In this document: in pieces, positions 1-10,284 of the stretch | Numbering within the stretch: the first letter of the stretch is position 1 | Layout: every line of letters starts with the position of its first letter | From: a bacterium | GTDB lineage: Bacteria > Elusimicrobiota > Elusimicrobia > Elusimicrobiales > UBA9959 | DNA: 51,415 nt | Assembly: GCA_021812825.1 (NCBI GenBank) | Contig: JAKAMO010000006.1 | Location: 1 to 51,415, forward strand | Reading direction: 5' to 3' | Notes under the pieces: generated by a model | Told to the model about the DNA's origin: nothing | The model's database searches: none | The model's input: only the letters and a program-made list of their open reading frames with translations | Program-made: the position numbers and the translations under genes

Positions 1-2
1 GT

Positions 3-2197
<2,195 letters not shown>

Positions 2198-2209
2198 CGC
2201 GGGGAAAGA

Positions 2210-2935
2210 ATGGACAGGATAGAGAACGAGCTGGCGCACGGCCGGAAGATATCCGACAACCCGGAATTCTACTGGGGCTGGTCCGGCGTGGCCGGACGCC
2301 TGCGCTCGGAACGCCGGGCCGCGATGTACATCTCGGAGGGGCGGCTGGCCCCTGACAGAAAGGTCCTCGAAATAGGCTGCGGCACCGGCATCTTCTCCGG
2401 GCTGCTGGCCCGCTCCGGCGCAGAGATCACCGCCATAGACCTCTCCCCCGAGCTGGCGGACAAGGCGCGCCAGCGCAACAGCGCCTCCCCGAATCTTAAG
2501 TTCCTGGTGATGAACGTAGAACGCCTGGACTTCCCGGACGACTCCTTCGATTGCGTCTGCGGCAGCTCGGTGCTGCACCACCTCGACCTCTCCAAGGCCC
2601 TTCCGGAGATGCTGCGCGTGCTGCGTCCCGGCGGCACCTTCGTCTTCACCGAGCCCAACATGCTCAACCCGCAGATCATGCTGCAGAAGAACATCCCGCC
2701 GCTGAAGCGACTGCTGGGAGATTCCCCGGACGAGACGGCCTTCTTCAGGTGGAACATAGCCGGCGAGCTGCGGCGCGCCGGCTTCGCCGCGCCGTCAGCG
2801 CGCCCGTTCGACTTCCTGCACCCATGGGTGCCAGGAGCGCTGGCGCCGGCGGCGGACAGCTTCGGGACCTTCCTGGAGCGGGTGCCGCTGCTGCGCGAGA
2901 TAGCCGGCTCCCTGCTGATTACGGCAACCAAATGA
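2210..2935 (+). CDS. Class I SAM-dependent methyltransferase
   Basis: 241 residues of the Methyltransf_11/25 type. VLEIGCGTG at 52-60 is the SAM-binding loop, AIDLSP at 75-80 ends in the ribose-binding acidic strand, and VLRPGGTFVFTEPN is the typical post-motif III strand. It lies 12 bp after the fusion protein with a GGGGAAAG ribosome site. Its stop overlaps the next gene as ATGA. The setting among sugar enzymes suggests O- or N-methylation of a glycan or its lipid carrier, but the substrate is inference. It is not closely similar to the methyltransferase half of the preceding fusion beyond the shared fold motifs. Confidence 0.85.
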   Translation: MDRIENELAHGRKISDNPEFYWGWSGVAGRLRSERRAAMYISEGRLAPDRKVLEIGCGTGIFSGLLARSGAEITAIDLSPELADKARQRNSASPNLKFLVMNVERLDFPDDSFDCVCGSSVLHHLDLSKALPEMLRVLRPGGTFVFTEPNMLNPQIMLQKNIPPLKRLLGDSPDETAFFRWNIAGELRRAGFAAPSARPFDFLHPWVPGALAPAADSFGTFLERVPLLREIAGSLLITATK

Positions 2936-4734
2936 AGTTCCGCCTCAACTGGGTACTCTCCGCGCTGACCGCGGCTTCTTACGCCGCGTACCCCGTATGG
3001 AGGCTGCCGCTCCCGTGGCCGGCGCAATGGGCCCTCCTGAACCTGTTCCTTCTGCTTTCGGCGGCCCTGCTCTATACGTCCCTGGACGAGGTCGAGCTCC
3101 AGGCTCCGGCAGAGGAGCTCAGGGAGCTCTGGCCTGTGGCGGCCGCCGCGGCGGCGGTGTGCCTGCCCTTCTGGCTCCTGCCTCTGCCGACGGGTTCGGA
3201 CGCACAGTCCCACGCCGGGCCGGCGGCCTGGCTGCTAGGCCGCCTGACCTCGGCCGCCGGATTGAACATCAGGCTGCTGCCGCTGTTCTCCGTCCCGGCC
3301 CTGCTTCTGGCCATTGCCGCGGTCCGCAAGGCGCCGGCAGACCGCTTTGTGCCGGGACGCGGGACTGCGGCCATCGCCCTGCTCGCGGCCGGCAACATAT
3401 ATTTCCTCGCCGACCTGCGCTGGGGTATCGCCGGCGCTATCGGCCGCTTCGAAACAGTGCTCCGCTACCCCCCCCTCAGCAAGTTCCTGTACTTCCCCGC
3501 CTATGCGCTGCTCGGCGTCAACGAGGCCGCCCCCAGGCTGGTGCAGTTCCTGTTCATGACGGCGGCCGCGGCATATATGCTCCGAACCTCGAGACTGCTG
3601 GGGTCAGGGCTGCCGCGGCGGTTATCCTTCCTGCTGGTGCTCTTCTTCCCCACCTTCTTCAACCTGGCCATCAGCGCGGAACTCGAGGCCGGCACCGTCC
3701 TTTTCTTCGCGGCGGCCATCTATCACTTCCTGGCCGCCGTAGACGGGGACAGGAAGGAATTCCTGAAATGCGCGTTCTGGACCGCGGCGGGCTTCTTCTA
3801 CAAGCAGTTGCTGCTGGGGCTCCTGCTCTCCTTCCTGCCGGCACTGGCCGCACTGGCCATCTTCCTCCCCGACCGTAGGGAGAAATGGCTTTACGGGCTG
3901 AAGACGCTGGCGATACCAGCGGCGCTGGGCCTGCCGTTCATAACCATCAGCACGCTGACCGGGATACGGAACACAGCCCTCCAGGCCGCCAACCTGCTCT
4001 CCCCGCGGCTGATGACGCTGGACCTCATAGACCTGTACCGCACTTCGGGAGCCGCGATCACGGCCCTGCTGGCCGCCTCCGCGGCGTTCTCCGTGATGCG
4101 GAGACGATCGGTCCCTCTCTGGCTGCTGCTCTATTTCACTGCGGCCTACTATGTCATGATCAGCGCCAGCGCCGCGGTAGGCTACGTGCGTCACGCGCAG
4201 CCCTTCTACATAGGACTGGCGGTCCTTGTTCTGCCGGCGCTCTCCGCCCTTTCCTCGAAGCTGAAGGGCCAGGCAGGCAGGCTGCTGCCATACGCCGCAC
4301 TGGCCCTGTTCGCCTGGCAGGCGATGCTGGCCAAAGACCCTTACCAGCGCAAGACGGCCTTCAATTTCGCCGCCAACGTCTACCCCTACTCCGAGGCGGC
4401 GCGCTATCTAAGGCCCGGTCAGAGCGTCTACGCTCCGATGGAGGTGGAACCCAGCCACTTCTACCTGGCCAAGTACGGCCTGGCCGGCAAGGTGCGCTGG
4501 GACAGGGACCTCCCGCCTGGCCTCGACGCGGGGAGGGCAGAAGCCAGGGTGGCCGACGGGCGCTTCGACTACCTGCTGCTGCCCGGCACGAATATCCCCG
4601 GCATAGACGCGGATTTCCGCGGCATAACCGCCGCCCTCCTCTCCTCCGGCAAGTTCGAAGAAGAGAGGACCTTCGACTACAGCGGGAACAGGCTCCTGCT
4701 TTTGAGATATGTGCGGAATACTGGGACAGATTAA
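2932..4734 (+). CDS. Multi-spanning membrane protein, probable glycosyltransferase
   Basis: 600 residues with about ten or more hydrophobic segments, spread from residue 1 to ~460, and a soluble C-terminal ~130-residue domain. This layout resembles GT-C enzymes (families 39/83 and ArnT/PMT-like) that move sugars from polyprenyl phosphate donors on the periplasmic side. I see no decisive catalytic motif, so the enzyme class is inferred from architecture and neighbours. ATG 2932 is chosen for its ATGA overlap with the preceding stop; the frame is open far upstream but that part only shadows the methyltransferase gene. The last 26 bp overlap asnB, suggesting coupled translation. It could instead be a polymer-export or ligase-type membrane protein. 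Confidence 0.6.
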   Translation: MKFRLNWVLSALTAASYAAYPVWRLPLPWPAQWALLNLFLLLSAALLYTSLDEVELQAPAEELRELWPVAAAAAAVCLPFWLLPLPTGSDAQSHAGPAAWLLGRLTSAAGLNIRLLPLFSVPALLLAIAAVRKAPADRFVPGRGTAAIALLAAGNIYFLADLRWGIAGAIGRFETVLRYPPLSKFLYFPAYALLGVNEAAPRLVQFLFMTAAAAYMLRTSRLLGSGLPRRLSFLLVLFFPTFFNLAISAELEAGTVLFFAAAIYHFLAAVDGDRKEFLKCAFWTAAGFFYKQLLLGLLLSFLPALAALAIFLPDRREKWLYGLKTLAIPAALGLPFITISTLTGIRNTALQAANLLSPRLMTLDLIDLYRTSGAAITALLAASAAFSVMRRRSVPLWLLLYFTAAYYVMISASAAVGYVRHAQPFYIGLAVLVLPALSALSSKLKGQAGRLLPYAALALFAWQAMLAKDPYQRKTAFNFAANVYPYSEAARYLRPGQSVYAPMEVEPSHFYLAKYGLAGKVRWDRDLPPGLDAGRAEARVADGRFDYLLLPGTNIPGIDADFRGITAALLSSGKFEEERTFDYSGNRLLLLRYVRNTGTD

Positions 4735-6571
4735 CTATTCCTCCGGCAAGCCGGTGAGGGAGGCTGACCTCAAGTCCGGTCTCTTCGAGATGTTCCACCG
4801 CGGCCCGGACGACGACGGCGTGCTGACCGACAGGCACTGCGGCCTGGCGATGCGCAGGCTGAGCATCATCGACGTGGCCGGCGGCCGCCAGCCCGTCTTC
4901 AGCGAGGACCGCTCACTGGCCGTGGTGCTCAACGGCGAGATCTACAACTACCGGGAGCTCAGGAAGGATCTGGAGCCCAGGCACCGCTTCGCCACCAGCT
5001 CCGACACCGAGGTCATCGTCCATCTCTACGAAGAGCTCGGCGAGAAATGCCTGGACAAGCTCAACGGCATGTTCGCCTTCGCCCTCTGGGACGCTAAGAA
5101 ACAGGAATTGTTCGTCGCGCGCGACCGCGTGGGCATCAAGCCGCTCTTCTACGCGGACCTCGGAGGCTCTCTCTATTTCGCCTCGGAGATAAAGGCGCTG
5201 CTGTCCTTCCCCGGCATGCCCCGCGAGGCCGACCCGCAGGCGCTGGCCGACTACCTGTCCTTCTACTACATCTCCTCCCCCCGCTCCGTGTTCAGGCATA
5301 TACGCCGCCTGCCGCAGGGGCATTTCATAAAGGCCGGCGGCGGCAAGGCCGAAGTCAGGCCTTACTGGAACTTTCGCTTCCGCCCGCAGAAGATGTCCGA
5401 GGCCGAGGCCTCGGAACGCATAGAGTCCTCGCTGCTGGCCTCGGTAAAGCGCCAGCTGGTGAGCGAAGTGCCGCTGGGGGTGTTCCTGTCCAGCGGCCTT
5501 GATTCCACGGCCATCGTAGCGATGATGTCGAAGCTCGGGGTGCGCCCGAAGACCTACACGGTAGGCTACGCCGACGGCGGCACCCATAACGAGACCGCCG
5601 AAGCGCGCCTGGTCGCCCGGAAATACGGCACCGAGCACCACGACTGTCTGTTCGGCGCATCCGACGTAGCCGCGATGCTGCCCGCAGCCGTGAAAGGCTT
5701 CGCCGAGCCGCACGGCGACTGGACCTGGCTGGCGATGCAGCGCCTGTCCGCCGTTTCGAGGAAGGACATCACGGTGGCCCTGACCGGCGCCGGCGGCGAC
5801 GAGCTCTTCGCCGGATATCCCACGCTGACGGCCGCCAAGGTGGGCCGCGTCTACCAGTACCTGCCGGGACCGGTGAAAGACGCGCTGCGCGCCGCGGCCG
5901 AGCGCCTGCCGGTCTCCACCGCCAGGCTGAGCCTGGACTTCAAGATCAAATCGTTCGCCCGCGGCGCCGCCTTCCGGCCCGAGATAGCCCACATGAAGTA
6001 CAAGGAGATACTGACGGACAGGGAGATACGGGCGCTGATGCCGCACCTGAAGCACGAGGACCCGTTCGAGGTATTCTCCCAGCATCTGCCCGACGTGGCC
6101 TCGGCCCGCCTGCTGGACCGCCTGATGTACCTGGACCTGAACGTCTTCCTGCCTTACTGCTCGCTGCATTCCACCGACCTGGTCACGATGTTCAACTCGC
6201 AGGAGGCGCGCGTGCCTTTCCTGGACAACGAGATGCTGGAACTGGCCGAGGAGGTGCCGCTGTCGCTGAAGATGAAGGGCTTCACGACGAAGCACATCAT
6301 CCGCAAGACGCTGCGGCATTACCTGCCGGAGGAGATACTGAAGATGCCCAAGAAGGGCTTCAGCATGCCTACCGCGGAGTGGCTGAAGAGGGAGCTGAAA
6401 GGCTTCTTCCTGGACTCGCTGGGAGCGGCCAGGGCAAAGAACCCGGATTTCTGCGATTATTCCTTCGCCGAAGGCCTCTTCAGGGAGCACCTGGAAGGGC
6501 GCCGCGACAACACCCGGAAGCTGACCTGCCTGGCCTCGCTCTTCCTCTGGCAGGCCGAATACCTTAGCTGA
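4709..6571 (+). CDS. asnB: Asparagine synthase (glutamine-hydrolysing), AsnB type
   Basis: 620 residues, the usual length. MCGI places the N-terminal nucleophile Cys2 of the class II glutaminase domain (1-~200), followed by HRGPDDDG and LNGEIYNYRELR. The synthetase domain has the PP-loop FLSSGLDSTAIVA for ATP and a GAGGDELFAGY block. It transfers ammonia from glutamine to an activated carboxylate. In a polysaccharide cluster, AsnB homologues often amidate uronic acids rather than making free asparagine, so either role is possible here. The start lies 26 bp inside the upstream gene. Only 1 bp separates its stop from the convergent aminotransferase, leaving no room for a terminator. Confidence 0.93.
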   Translation: MCGILGQINYSSGKPVREADLKSGLFEMFHRGPDDDGVLTDRHCGLAMRRLSIIDVAGGRQPVFSEDRSLAVVLNGEIYNYRELRKDLEPRHRFATSSDTEVIVHLYEELGEKCLDKLNGMFAFALWDAKKQELFVARDRVGIKPLFYADLGGSLYFASEIKALLSFPGMPREADPQALADYLSFYYISSPRSVFRHIRRLPQGHFIKAGGGKAEVRPYWNFRFRPQKMSEAEASERIESSLLASVKRQLVSEVPLGVFLSSGLDSTAIVAMMSKLGVRPKTYTVGYADGGTHNETAEARLVARKYGTEHHDCLFGASDVAAMLPAAVKGFAEPHGDWTWLAMQRLSAVSRKDITVALTGAGGDELFAGYPTLTAAKVGRVYQYLPGPVKDALRAAAERLPVSTARLSLDFKIKSFARGAAFRPEIAHMKYKEILTDREIRALMPHLKHEDPFEVFSQHLPDVASARLLDRLMYLDLNVFLPYCSLHSTDLVTMFNSQEARVPFLDNEMLELAEEVPLSLKMKGFTTKHIIRKTLRHYLPEEILKMPKKGFSMPTAEWLKRELKGFFLDSLGAARAKNPDFCDYSFAEGLFREHLEGRRDNTRKLTCLASLFLWQAEYLS

Positions 6572-6572
6572 A

Positions 6573-7694
6573 TCAGGCCCCGCAGAAGGCCTTGACCGCG
6601 TCTATCACCGCGTGCTGCTGGGCCTCGGTCATCTCCGGGAACATCGGCAGCGATAGCACGCGCGACTGGTTCCGGTAGGCGTTGGGGAAATCCTCCGGCC
6701 GCGCTCCCAGGCGTGAATAGGCCGGCAAATACGGCAGGGAAACCGGGTAGTTTATCACGGTCTCGATGCCGCGATCGGCGAGGTACTTCTTCAGCTCGTC
6801 GCGCCTCTCATGGCGCACGACGTAGAGATGGTAGACGTGCTCCCGGCCGCCGGCGCAGATGGGAACCTCGAGGCCGTCTATGCCCGTCAGCGCCATGTCG
6901 TAGACGCCGGCCAGGCGCCTGCGCTCGGCCGTCCAGGCCGCCAGTTTCTTCATCTTCACGGAGAGCACGGCCGCCTGCAGGCCGTCCAGACGGCTGTTCA
7001 CGCCCTCTATCCGGTGATCGCCTTTCTTCAGCCCGCCGTGGCGGGCCAGCATCGCTATCCGCTCCGCCAGGACCCCGTCCGCCGTAACTACCGCGCCCGC
7101 GTCGCCCATAGCGCCCAGGTTCTTGCCGGGATAGAAAGAGAACGAGCCGGCCATGCCGAAGGTCCCGGCCGTCCGGCCGTCCACGCGCGCCAGGTGGGCC
7201 TGCGCGCAGTCCTCCAGCACCCAGAGCCTGTGCTTCGAAGCTATTTGCATTATCGCCGGCATGTCCGCCGGCTGGCCGTACAGGTGCACGGGTATGATGC
7301 CTACGGTGCGCGGGGTTATCTTCGCCTCTATCAGCGCCGGGTCTATGGTGAAAGTGTCGTAGTCGGTGTCGCAGAAGACCACCGAGCCTCCGGCCTGCGT
7401 TATGGTCTCGCTGGTGGCTATCCAGGAGTGCGCGGCGGTTATCACCTCGTCGCCGGGCTTCAGGCCCAGCGCGCGCATCGTCAGGTACAGCGCGTCGGTG
7501 CCGTTGCCGCAGGAGACGCAGTGCGGGGACCCTATCAGGGCGGAGAACTCCTTCTCGAAAGCGTCCACATGCGGTCCGCGGATAAAAGCGGAGGACCCGA
7601 TAACCTCGGCGATAGCGCCATCTATCTCTTTCTTGATGGTCAGGTACTGCGCGTGCAGGTCGGCGAACGGAACGGCGGTCCTGGTCGTCGTCAT
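6573..7694 (-). CDS. DegT/DnrJ/EryC1/StrS sugar aminotransferase
   Basis: 373-residue PLP enzyme that aminates a keto-nucleotide sugar. Lys191 in FYPGKNLGAMGDAG is the Schiff-base lysine, and EDCAQAH (161-167) supplies the PLP-contacting Asp and Gln. The N-terminal VPFADLHAQY is typical of the WecE/WbpE/WlbC group. It is the last gene of a three-gene unit (dehydrogenase, acetyltransferase, aminotransferase). Its ATG overlaps the acetyltransferase stop as ATGA. The combination matches the WbpB-WbpE-WbpD (WlbA-C-B) route, in which the 3-keto group of UDP-GlcNAc-uronate is aminated and then acetylated. The UDP-GlcNAc 6-dehydrogenase needed for that route is not in the window, so the exact substrate is inferred. 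Confidence 0.9.
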   Translation of the reverse strand: MTTTRTAVPFADLHAQYLTIKKEIDGAIAEVIGSSAFIRGPHVDAFEKEFSALIGSPHCVSCGNGTDALYLTMRALGLKPGDEVITAAHSWIATSETITQAGGSVVFCDTDYDTFTIDPALIEAKITPRTVGIIPVHLYGQPADMPAIMQIASKHRLWVLEDCAQAHLARVDGRTAGTFGMAGSFSFYPGKNLGAMGDAGAVVTADGVLAERIAMLARHGGLKKGDHRIEGVNSRLDGLQAAVLSVKMKKLAAWTAERRRLAGVYDMALTGIDGLEVPICAGGREHVYHLYVVRHERRDELKKYLADRGIETVINYPVSLPYLPAYSRLGARPEDFPNAYRNQSRVLSLPMFPEMTEAQQHAVIDAVKAFCGA

Positions 7695-8161
7695 TTAAGC
7701 TCCCTTATCAGCCTTGCCGGGTTGCCGGCGTAGATGCCGGGCTTCGTTATATCCTTAGTGACAACTGCCCCGGCCCCTATCACGGCGCCGTCGCATACCG
7801 AGACCGGCAGCAGCGTGGCGTTCGAGCCTATCGATACCCTGTCGCCTATTTTGGTGGACTTCCATAGCTCCTTCCTGCCGCCGGCGGGGCCGCCTGAGGA
7901 GAAAGTGTCGTTGATGAACATCACGCCGTGGCCGATGAAGCAGTCGTCCCCGACGGTGACCAATTCGCAGACGAAGGCATGGGACTGCACCTTGCAGCGG
8001 CTGCCTATCTTCGCCCCCTTCTGGACCTCCACGAAGGGCCCGACGAAGGTGCCGTCGCCTATCTCGCAGCCGTACAGGTTGGACGGGCCGACGACCTTGA
8101 CGCCGTCCCCGAACTTAACGTCGACTATGCCGGCTATCCTTACCTCGGGTTTCCCCATCAT
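7691..8161 (-). CDS. Left-handed beta-helix N-acetyltransferase (WbpD/WlbB-like)
   Basis: 156 residues built from hexapeptide repeats ([LIV]-G-x4 units such as IGDGTF, IGSRCK, IGSNAT, IGAGAV) that form the trimeric left-handed beta-helix. Such enzymes transfer acetyl from acetyl-CoA to an amino sugar. The length is slightly below the ~190 residues of WbpD. The start is one of two adjacent ATGs (8161 or 8158). 8161 gives an ATGA overlap with the dehydrogenase stop and is preferred. The frame remains open far upstream, but that stretch shadows the dehydrogenase gene. Position between a Gfo/Idh dehydrogenase and a DegT aminotransferase supports acetylation of a 3-amino nucleotide sugar. Confidence 0.88.
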   Translation of the reverse strand: MMGKPEVRIAGIVDVKFGDGVKVVGPSNLYGCEIGDGTFVGPFVEVQKGAKIGSRCKVQSHAFVCELVTVGDDCFIGHGVMFINDTFSSGGPAGGRKELWKSTKIGDRVSIGSNATLLPVSVCDGAVIGAGAVVTKDITKPGIYAGNPARLIRELK

Positions 8162-9234
8162 TTCCCCCCCAGCCGGGTCTTCCTGGGCCGCGAACGCAGG
8201 CTGACCTCGCGCTTGGTCTCTATGGATTCGTAGATACCGGCGATAAGCTCCAGGCTGCGCCGGCCCTCGGCCCCGTCCACCAGCTGTTTCGTGTCGTTGA
8301 CTATGCAGTCCACGACGTGCTCGTAGTAGGCCTTGTGGCCGAAGCCGTAGACGTCCGGCGGGTTGACGGAATACTTCGTCATCACCTCGGAGTCGCCGGG
8401 CTGTGGCGTCCGGAAATTCCAGGTCTTCATCTGGTTGACCGCGAAGCCGCCTATCTCCACGGCGCCGTTCTCGCCCATGATGGAAATGGAACCCTCGAGG
8501 TCCTTGGGGCGGGCGGCCGTGGTGGCCTCTATCACACCGAGCGCCCCGTTGCGGAAGCGCAGGCTGACCACGGCGGTATCCTCGGTCTCTATCTTGACGA
8601 GCGCGGTGGCGCTCATCGCGAAGACGTCCTCGACGTCGCCCATCATCCACTCGAGCAGGTCCACGTGGTGGCTGGCCTGGTTGGCCAGCACGCCGCCGTC
8701 CAGCGCCCAGGTTCCGCGCCACCTGTCCTGGTCGTAGTAGCCCTGTTCGCGGCACCAGCGCACGCGCACGGTGCCCAGCACCAGCTTGCCGAAGCGGCCG
8801 GCCTCCAGGGCCTCTCGCAGCTTGACCACCGGCACGTTGAAGCGGTTCTGCTTCACGACGAAAAGCTTTATCCCGGCTCCGGCGCAGGCCTTGATCATCG
8901 CGTCGGCATCGTCGAGGGTCAGCGCCATCGGCTTCTCGACCACGATATGCTTGCCGAACTTCGCCAGCTCTACCACGTGCCTGGCGTGGTTGCCGCTCTC
9001 GGTCAGCACGGAGACGGCGTCCACCGGGGTCTTCGCCATCATCTCCAGCATGTCGGTATAGTACGGCACGCCGAACTTCTCGCCAAGCGCCTTCGCCTTT
9101 TCCGGGACTATGTCGCAGACGGCGGCCAGCCGCGCGCCTGCTATCTGCCCGCCGCCGAGCAGATCGGAGTGCCTTCTGGCTATGCGGCCGCAGCCGACCA
9201 GGGCGAATTTCAGGTTCTTTGCGTCAGGGGCCAT
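8158..9234 (-). CDS. Gfo/Idh/MocA-family nucleotide-sugar dehydrogenase (WbpB/WlbA-like)
   Basis: 358 residues. The N-terminal Rossmann domain has GCGRIA at 14-19 and the family hallmark VVEKPMALT (E100-K101-P102) at the nicotinamide site. The C-terminal domain carries GVLANQASHHVDLL, whose histidine is part of the active site. These enzymes oxidise a sugar hydroxyl with NAD. Here the two downstream genes suggest C3 oxidation of a UDP-N-acetyl-hexosaminuronate before amination and acetylation. It is the first gene of the minus-strand unit and stands back to back with a plus-strand glycosyltransferase across a 90-bp region, which must hold its promoter. I do not see a convincing -35/-10 pair on this strand. 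Confidence 0.88.
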   Translation of the reverse strand: MAPDAKNLKFALVGCGRIARRHSDLLGGGQIAGARLAAVCDIVPEKAKALGEKFGVPYYTDMLEMMAKTPVDAVSVLTESGNHARHVVELAKFGKHIVVEKPMALTLDDADAMIKACAGAGIKLFVVKQNRFNVPVVKLREALEAGRFGKLVLGTVRVRWCREQGYYDQDRWRGTWALDGGVLANQASHHVDLLEWMMGDVEDVFAMSATALVKIETEDTAVVSLRFRNGALGVIEATTAARPKDLEGSISIMGENGAVEIGGFAVNQMKTWNFRTPQPGDSEVMTKYSVNPPDVYGFGHKAYYEHVVDCIVNDTKQLVDGAEGRRSLELIAGIYESIETKREVSLRSRPRKTRLGGK

Positions 9235-9271
9235 AGTTCCGCTTCTATTCTATCATTAATCCTGCGGCAAT

Positions 9272-9301
9272 TTGCCTAGCCGGGGCAAAAGAGGCTATCA
9301 T
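9272..9301 (+). promoter_or_regulatory. Candidate sigma-70-type promoter for the 9.3-14.8 kb plus-strand operon
   Basis: TTGCCT at 9272-9277 and TATCAT at 9296-9301 are separated by 18 bp, in the 90-bp divergent gap. Transcription would begin near 9308, about 17 bp before the ATG at 9325, which has an AGGGGAAC ribosome site. Matches to consensus are 4/6 and 4/6 by eye. This is a prediction only. Confidence 0.4.
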
Positions 9302-9324
9302 ATAGACTTCTATAGGGGAACGAC

Positions 9325-10284
9325 ATGTACCGAGGAAAGAAGATCTCGCTGGTCATACCGGCCTATAACGAGGAAAAGCTCATCTCCAGCACGCTGGCCG
9401 GAGTGCCGCCGCTGGTGGACAAGGTCTACGTGGTCGACGACGTGAGCCCGGACCGCCAGGCCGAGGTGGTGCTCGAATACGCCAAGAAGGACCCCCGCGT
9501 CACCCTGTTGAGGCACACCGTGAACCAGGGCCCGGGCGGCGGCATCATCACCGGCTACCGGCAGTCGGCCGCCGACGGCTACGACATCGCTATGGTGGTG
9601 GGCGGCGACAACCAGATGCAGCTCGCGGAGGCCGCCCAGTTCCTGGACCCGCTGATAGACGGCAGGGCCGACTATTCCAAGGGCAACCGCTTCATGGACT
9701 CCAAGCTGGAGGACACGCTCTCCAAGATGCCCAAGGTCCGCCTGTTCGGCAACTGGCTGATAACCGCGCTGACCAAGATCTCCTCCGGCTACTACAAGAC
9801 GATGGACGTGGTGGACGGCTACACGGCGATCACGAAGAAGGCCATAGAGACCATAAACTGGGACAGGGCCTGGAAAGGCTACGGCTACCCGATGGATTTC
9901 CTGGTCAGGATGAACGCCTACAGCCTGCGCATCGTGGACATACCGCGCACCGCGGTCTATCTGCCCGGCGAGCGCCAGAGCCAGATCAAGGGCTTCAACT
10001 ACGCCCTGAAGGTCTCGCCGATGCTGGTGCGCGACTTCTTCTGGCGCCTGAACTTCAAGTACATGTACCGGGACTTCCACCCGCTGGTGTTCTTCTACTA
10101 CCTGGCGCTGGTGCTGCTGCCGGCCGGCCTGCTGGACGGCCTGTACCTGGTCTACGACAAGCTCTTCCTCGGCGGCTACGCCGTGACGCCGGCCCGCGCC
10201 ATCCTGGTGGCGCTGATGATAATCTCCGGCACGCAGTTCCTGCTCTTCGCGATGCTGTTCGACATGGAGCAGGGGCAGAAATGA
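9325..10284 (+). CDS. GT2 glycosyltransferase with C-terminal membrane segments
   Basis: 319 residues. ISLVIPAYNEEKLI near 7-20 and the VVDDVSPD and VVGGDNQMQ blocks mark a GT-A fold of the DPM1/DPG-synthase type. Such proteins typically load a sugar onto polyprenyl phosphate. Two or three hydrophobic stretches near residues 250-310 should anchor the protein in the inner membrane. It leads a five-gene plus-strand run and its stop overlaps the next gene as ATGA. The following GT39-like protein could use the polyprenyl-phosphate sugar made here, a common donor/acceptor pairing. The identity of the sugar is not visible. Confidence 0.86.
   Translation: MYRGKKISLVIPAYNEEKLISSTLAGVPPLVDKVYVVDDVSPDRQAEVVLEYAKKDPRVTLLRHTVNQGPGGGIITGYRQSAADGYDIAMVVGGDNQMQLAEAAQFLDPLIDGRADYSKGNRFMDSKLEDTLSKMPKVRLFGNWLITALTKISSGYYKTMDVVDGYTAITKKAIETINWDRAWKGYGYPMDFLVRMNAYSLRIVDIPRTAVYLPGERQSQIKGFNYALKVSPMLVRDFFWRLNFKYMYRDFHPLVFFYYLALVLLPAGLLDGLYLVYDKLFLGGYAVTPARAILVALMIISGTQFLLFAMLFDMEQGQK

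Noticed and set aside
4361..4837. Small minus-strand frames rich in Arg/Pro/Ser around 4.3-4.9 kb and elsewhere
   Set aside because: No ribosome site, skewed composition and full overlap with coding genes; typical GC-rich shadows.
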